Part shown: piece by piece, positions 6,570 to 9,839 of the stretch | Position numbering within the stretch: position 1 is the first letter of the stretch | How the letters are laid out: the number at the start of each line of letters is the position of its first letter | DNA from: Pseudomonadota bacterium | GTDB lineage: Bacteria > Pseudomonadota > Gammaproteobacteria > Pseudomonadales > Azotimanducaceae | Length of the DNA: 9,839 nt | Direction: 5' to 3' | NCBI GenBank assembly: GCA_027622495.1 | Contig: JAQBYL010000134.1 | Span: 1-9,839, forward strand | The notes under the pieces: generated by a model | Database searches by the model: none | What the model saw: only the letters and a program-made list of their open reading frames with translations | What the model was told of the DNA's origin: nothing | Program-made: the position numbers and the translations under genes

Positions 6570-7682
6570 ATGAGCCTGCTGGTAGTAGATGGCGATGACC
6601 AATCGCTGACTCTGGCTGATCTTTTCATATCTTCAGACTACGAAGTTGTCACTGCGACCAACCTTTCACTTGCGCGGGACATCTGTCAGTACTCCCACCC
6701 TGATCTGATTGTCTGCCGATCTTCCGACCATGCGAGAACCCTTACCAACGAATTCGGTCATATCCCGGTAGTGCTGGTGACCCGGGAGTTGAGCGTGGAT
6801 GTGTTGCATGATGCGCTGCAAAGTGGCTTTGCGGATGTCTGGCCGGAGGCCGTTGACCCATCTTCCCTGGATGATCTCGCAGGTAGTGTGATTGCCCGAA
6901 CGCGGGCGCGGGCCTCAACCACAGCCAGTCGTCTTGCGCAGCATGTCGCAGAACTGCAGCGTGATCAGCGGGCCGGGCGCTACATACAGATGGGCATGTT
7001 GCCACCTAATCCGATGGCGATTGAGCGCATTCGGCTGCACCACCGGATCAGACCCTCGCTCATCCTGAGTGGCGATTTTGTGGACTACTTCAGAGTGACG
7101 GACGACCATTTCGCGTTCTATGTGGCTGACGTGTCCGGCCACGGTGCTTCTTCGGCATTTGTGACTGTGCTGCTGAAGAATTTTTCGCGCCGTCTGCGCA
7201 GGGAATACCGGCCGAGTATGCTTGAACATCCTGGCGAAATACTGCAATGGATCAATCGAGAGTTGCTCGATCAGAAGATCGATAAGCACGTCACCATGTT
7301 TCTGGCCGTTGGGAAAATCTCCACCGACCGCATTACCTACGTCAACGCAGGTCACTTTCCGCCGCCGGTTCTGGTTCCTGATCAGGAAAGCGGTGCAGCA
7401 CCCCGTCTGCTCGAACTGAACGGCAAGCCGCTGGGTCTGTTTGAAGAGGTGAACTACAAGCAGGACAGCGTTGATCTCAAGCAGGGCGATCGGATCGTGG
7501 TGTTTTCTGATGGTGTTCTGGAGATGCTTGGTGATCGTGATCTTGCCGCTAAGGAAGCACTTCTCATCGAGACCGTACAGGCACACAAAGATCTGAACAG
7601 CATCTGGTCGGCGCTGGATCTGGATGGACCGCAGGCCAGTCCGGATGATGTGACCTGCCTGACTGTTCTGCGGTCTTCCTGA
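6570..7682 (+). CDS. pseudo-receiver / PP2C-type (SpoIIE-like) protein phosphatase
   Basis: Cytoplasmic serine phosphatase of the RsbU/SpoIIE kind, 370 residues. Residues 1-112 form a receiver-like domain with the acidic patch VVDGDD (5-10), but the phosphoacceptor position holds R50 (PDLIVCR where receivers show PDLILLD), so ordinary phosphorylation is unlikely. A helical linker (about 113-140) leads to the PP2C domain. Its metal-binding aspartates are in place: D169 (SGDF), D187 (VADVSGHG), D314 (FSDGV) and D360 (PDDVT); VNAGH (258-262) is also conserved. Such enzymes dephosphorylate a STAS anti-sigma-factor antagonist to release it into a partner switch, and the next gene, one base away, encodes such a protein. 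An in-frame TGA at 6552-6554 supports the ATG at 6570. The layout recalls Pseudomonas HsbR, but that is similarity of architecture, not proven orthology. The input signal is unknown. Confidence 0.9.
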   Translation: MSLLVVDGDDQSLTLADLFISSDYEVVTATNLSLARDICQYSHPDLIVCRSSDHARTLTNEFGHIPVVLVTRELSVDVLHDALQSGFADVWPEAVDPSSLDDLAGSVIARTRARASTTASRLAQHVAELQRDQRAGRYIQMGMLPPNPMAIERIRLHHRIRPSLILSGDFVDYFRVTDDHFAFYVADVSGHGASSAFVTVLLKNFSRRLRREYRPSMLEHPGEILQWINRELLDQKIDKHVTMFLAVGKISTDRITYVNAGHFPPPVLVPDQESGAAPRLLELNGKPLGLFEEVNYKQDSVDLKQGDRIVVFSDGVLEMLGDRDLAAKEALLIETVQAHKDLNSIWSALDLDGPQASPDDVTCLTVLRSS

Positions 7683-7683
7683 C

Positions 7684-8208
7684 ATGAGTGGTCGAATTCT
7701 GGTTGCAAGTCACGAAGGCATATACGTCATCAAGTTTGTAGGCGATGTGCGGGTGACCCTGTGCGTTGCGGTAGAAGGGTTTCTGGATCGAATGTTTCGA
7801 GACCAGAACTTTCAGTCGGTGCTGGTTGACCTGAGCGAGACGCAAGGGATCGACAGCACCTCGCTTGGTCTGCTCGCAAAGTTGTCGATTCAGACAGTTA
7901 AGCGTTTCGGCTATCTGCCCACGCTCATCTCCACTTCGCCCGACATCACCCGCATCCTGCTATCGATGGGGTTTGAGGATGTATTCAATATCGTGACCAC
8001 ACCCTTGCGCAGTGCGGAGCAGTTGGGGGAATTGCCGATATCCACAAACCTCGATGAAGGCGTGGTTCGCAGTAAAGTCATCGAAGCTCACCAGTTACTG
8101 ATGAACATGAATGAAAATAATCGATTGATCTTCAAAGACCTGGTGAAAGATCTGCAGGCGGAGGCCGACGCTGATTCCCGCATCACCCGGATGACGAAGC
8201 GCGCTTAG
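7684..8208 (+). CDS. STAS-domain anti-sigma-factor antagonist with C-terminal extension
   Basis: STAS protein, 174 residues. The domain covers about residues 1-110, with the signature VLVDLSETQGIDSTSLGLL (46-64). S58 aligns with the serine that is phosphorylated in SpoIIAA (DSSGLG there, DSTSLG here), so phosphorylation control is likely. Residues 115-174 form an extra, mostly helical and charged tail (from about RSKVIEAHQLLMNMNENN) that minimal STAS antagonists lack and that may add a partner interface. Its ATG follows the phosphatase stop by one base, with no Shine-Dalgarno of its own, which points to coupled translation and a dedicated phosphatase-substrate pair. The cognate kinase/anti-sigma factor is not in the window. 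The last 26 bases overlap, tail to tail, the end of the minus-strand TerB gene. Confidence 0.9.
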   Translation: MSGRILVASHEGIYVIKFVGDVRVTLCVAVEGFLDRMFRDQNFQSVLVDLSETQGIDSTSLGLLAKLSIQTVKRFGYLPTLISTSPDITRILLSMGFEDVFNIVTTPLRSAEQLGELPISTNLDEGVVRSKVIEAHQLLMNMNENNRLIFKDLVKDLQAEADADSRITRMTKRA

Positions 8209-8635
8209 CCAGAAGCTTTGCCTTGATGAAATCGCCGTGGCCGACATACAGCATGTCGGAGATCTTGCGGATGGTGTACTCCTCGTACTTGCTGAGGGCG
8301 AGGTCGGCGAAAGCCAACCGCCAGAGATGCATCACCAGCTCGACCCGACGCGCCAGCGGCCAGGTTTCGTTGATGGCGCGGGTAAAACCATAGATCCCAA
8401 CGCTTTCATCATGATGCTGGCGTCCTGCCTGAACCACTTCTTCCGCGTCGGCCTGAGAAAGGCCGAATGTCGAACGGAGTGCGTTGCGCAAAACATCCAG
8501 TTCTTCGCTTGCGATATCGTGATCTGCCCAGGCTACTTCCAGGAACAGAACTGCCGCAGCCAGTGCCAGATCAGCCTCGGCGGCCTTTTGGTCGACCTGC
8601 GGCTGACGGATTCGATCGAGTAGACGAGCAAGCAT
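8183..8635 (-). CDS. TerB-domain (tellurite resistance TerB-like) protein
   Basis: Small, mostly helical protein of 150 residues with a TerB-like fold. Two typical acidic turns are visible: VAWADHDIASEELDVLR (about 34-50) and FADLALSKYEEYTIRKI (about 109-125), both of the D-x-x-x-x-x-E kind seen where TerB proteins can bind metal. No signal peptide or membrane segment is seen, so it is probably cytoplasmic. TerB domains occur in many settings, and this gene type, often beside housekeeping genes, has no settled role; tellurite resistance should not be assumed. Its ATG comes directly after the dusA stop (TGA then ATG, no gap) in the same frame, so the two are almost certainly co-transcribed. 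Its 3' end overlaps the convergent STAS gene by 26 bases. Confidence 0.85.
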   Translation of the reverse strand: MLARLLDRIRQPQVDQKAAEADLALAAAVLFLEVAWADHDIASEELDVLRNALRSTFGLSQADAEEVVQAGRQHHDESVGIYGFTRAINETWPLARRVELVMHLWRLAFADLALSKYEEYTIRKISDMLYVGHGDFIKAKLLAKRASSSG

Positions 8636-9607
8636 TCAGGCTGCTTCACCGATATGACCCAAGGCCTCATGCACCAGACCAATATCGTTGTGGCGTAGTC
8701 TGCGTTGATCGCTCAATGTTCGCCTGAACTGACGGACGCCACTGACGCCACTATATAGACCGAGCAGATGGCGCGACATGTGGTGCATTGATACCCCTGT
8801 GTTGAGCTCTTCTTTCATGTAAGCAATGTAGTCGTCAATGATGCTGGTCCGATCTGGTATCGGGTCACCAAACATCACCGCAGCGATCTCGGAGATGGCC
8901 TCTGGCTGGTAATAGGCTGCTCTTCCAATCATGACTCCGTCGGTATTGGCGAGATGCGGTGCGAGCGCAAGAGCCGACGTGATACCGCCGTTGATGATGA
9001 TTTCCAGTTGCGGAAAACGGGCCTTCAATGCATACACGCGATCATACTGGAGTGGTGGGATGGTCCGGTTCTGAGCAGGACTCAAACCGCCGAGGATTGC
9101 CTTGCGGGCATGCACGTAAAAGCGCTCGCATCCTGCGTTGGCGACCTTGTCAACAAAACGTTCCAGTAACGGCTGCGTATCAAGATCATCAATACCCAGA
9201 CGGCATTTCACACTCACCGGCAAACCGATTTTGCACATCTGTTTTACCGCATCTGCTACCAGATCTGGTTCAGCCATCAGGCAGGCGCCGAAGCGACCAT
9301 TCTTGACCCGATCAGACGGGCATCCCACGTTGAGATTCACCTCAGGGTAACCGGCAGAACTGATGATTTCGGTGGCAACACACAGACTGTCAGCGTCGGA
9401 ACCACCAATTTGAAATACCACCGGGTGGCTCTCTGACCGGTCGTTCAGAAAATGAGTTCTTTCACCAAAGATCAGTGCGTGCGCCGTGACCATCTCGGTA
9501 AAAAGGATGGCCTTGGGACTGAACATACGGTGCAGAAAACGACAGTGCCGGTCCGTCAACGCCATCATCGGCGCGATATAGAGTTTTGCTGGTCGGGCAG
9601 AGTTCAT
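8636..9607 (-). CDS. dusA: tRNA-dihydrouridine(20/20a) synthase DusA
   Basis: FMN-dependent enzyme that reduces uridine to dihydrouridine in the tRNA D-loop, at positions 20 and 20a in DusA. With the start at 9607 it has 323 residues. Landmarks: YIAPMMALTDRHCR (10-23, FMN-binding start of the barrel), FTEMV (36-40), QIGGSD (66-71), NLNVGCPSDRVKNGRFGACL (91-110) with catalytic C96, VKCRLGIDD (133-141), HARKA (166-170), INGGI (205-209), GVMIGRAAY (224-232) and the C-terminal helical domain with HHMSRHLLGLYSG (275-287). NGRFGACLM and HARKA mark DusA rather than DusB or DusC. The start is uncertain: ATG 9634 and TTG 9682 are in frame upstream, none with a clear Shine-Dalgarno; 9607 best fits family length. 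APMMALTD differs from the common APM-DWTD at two residues. It forms an operon with the TerB gene. Confidence 0.94.
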   Translation of the reverse strand: MNSARPAKLYIAPMMALTDRHCRFLHRMFSPKAILFTEMVTAHALIFGERTHFLNDRSESHPVVFQIGGSDADSLCVATEIISSAGYPEVNLNVGCPSDRVKNGRFGACLMAEPDLVADAVKQMCKIGLPVSVKCRLGIDDLDTQPLLERFVDKVANAGCERFYVHARKAILGGLSPAQNRTIPPLQYDRVYALKARFPQLEIIINGGITSALALAPHLANTDGVMIGRAAYYQPEAISEIAAVMFGDPIPDRTSIIDDYIAYMKEELNTGVSMHHMSRHLLGLYSGVSGVRQFRRTLSDQRRLRHNDIGLVHEALGHIGEAA

Positions 9608-9787
9608 GATGTCGACAACACACAGATGAGCCATCTTAACGGGATATCGGTGGTCAGCACAGACCTGCGTCACGCCGGTCAAAGCGCCGCAATCTGCTGC
9701 AGATTTACGTCGATCACCTCCACTTTTTAGTAACGAAATGTTTCAGACTTAACCCGAGGGTAACGGGTCTTGCAGACAAGTTATTGA

Positions 9788-9815
9788 TTTATATGAATAA
9801 TATATAATGTAACAA
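9788..9815 (-). promoter_or_regulatory. candidate sigma70-type promoter for dusA
   Basis: On the minus strand, TTGTTA (9815-9810) is followed after 16 bases by TATAAA (9793-9788): four of six and five of six matches to the sigma70 consensus. It points toward dusA, about 180 bases upstream of the chosen start. On the plus strand the same AT-rich stretch contains TATAAT at 9803-9808, without a convincing -35, which might serve a gene beyond the right edge. Confidence 0.4.
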
Positions 9816-9839
9816 TTATGGAGATAAGCCGAAGATAAT

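Noticed and set aside
6915..7685. 256-codon minus-strand frame opposite the phosphatase gene
   Set aside because: The opposite strand encodes a PP2C domain with all metal-binding residues; this one shows nothing recognisable.
8237..8623. Plus-strand frame opposite the TerB gene
   Set aside because: The minus strand has a recognisable TerB fold pattern and abuts dusA; the plus frame has no recognisable features.
9608..9682. Longer DusA starting at TTG 9682 or ATG 9634
   Set aside because: Possible but less likely: no Shine-Dalgarno, and the extra residues do not resemble DusA; ATG 9634 cannot be excluded.

Overview
The window reads as chromosomal DNA from a gammaproteobacterium. This rests on a long HrpA-type DEAH helicase, a DusA-type tRNA-dihydrouridine synthase, an MlaA/VacJ-like protein and an HvfA/BufA-HvfB/BufB-HvfC/BufC cassette. 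I cannot place it to genus. Coding density is high, genes are tightly packed, and no tRNA, rRNA, CRISPR array, transposase or phage gene is visible.

Layout, left to right. Positions 1-3558 (+) hold hrpA, cut by the left edge just after the Walker A lysine. Positions 3559-3727 are a regulatory gap with two tandem inverted repeats just ahead of a strong Shine-Dalgarno. Positions 3728-5797 (+) hold a three-gene copper-peptide (bufferin / HvfABC type) cassette: a Sec-exported precursor carrying nine EGKCG motifs plus one EGKSG variant, a DUF692/MNIO iron oxidase, and its DUF2063 partner. Three bases later (5801-6481, +) comes an MlaA/VacJ-like protein whose signal peptide has no lipobox cysteine. 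After an 88-bp gap with a 14-bp perfect palindrome come a pseudo-receiver/PP2C phosphatase (6570-7682, +) and a STAS anti-sigma-factor antagonist (7684-8208, +), separated by one base; together they form a partner-switching pair. The STAS gene meets, tail to tail with a 26-bp overlap, a minus-strand pair: a TerB-domain protein (8635-8183) directly abutting dusA (about 9607-8636). The right end (about 9780-9839) turns sharply AT-rich and holds candidate promoters, including a good one for dusA.

How the parts may work together. The precursor would be made with a Sec leader, its EGKCG cysteines converted by the BufB/BufC enzyme pair in the cytoplasm, and the product exported to the periplasm to bind copper. 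This role is known for the family; here it is inferred from motifs. The MlaA-like gene could share the transcript, but its family role is outer-membrane lipid asymmetry. The PP2C and STAS genes probably act as phosphatase and substrate in a partner switch, but no RsbW-like kinase or sigma factor lies in the window. The system most worth following is the EGKCG precursor cassette, with its multi-site repeat core, natural Cys-to-Ser variant and unusual upstream repeats.
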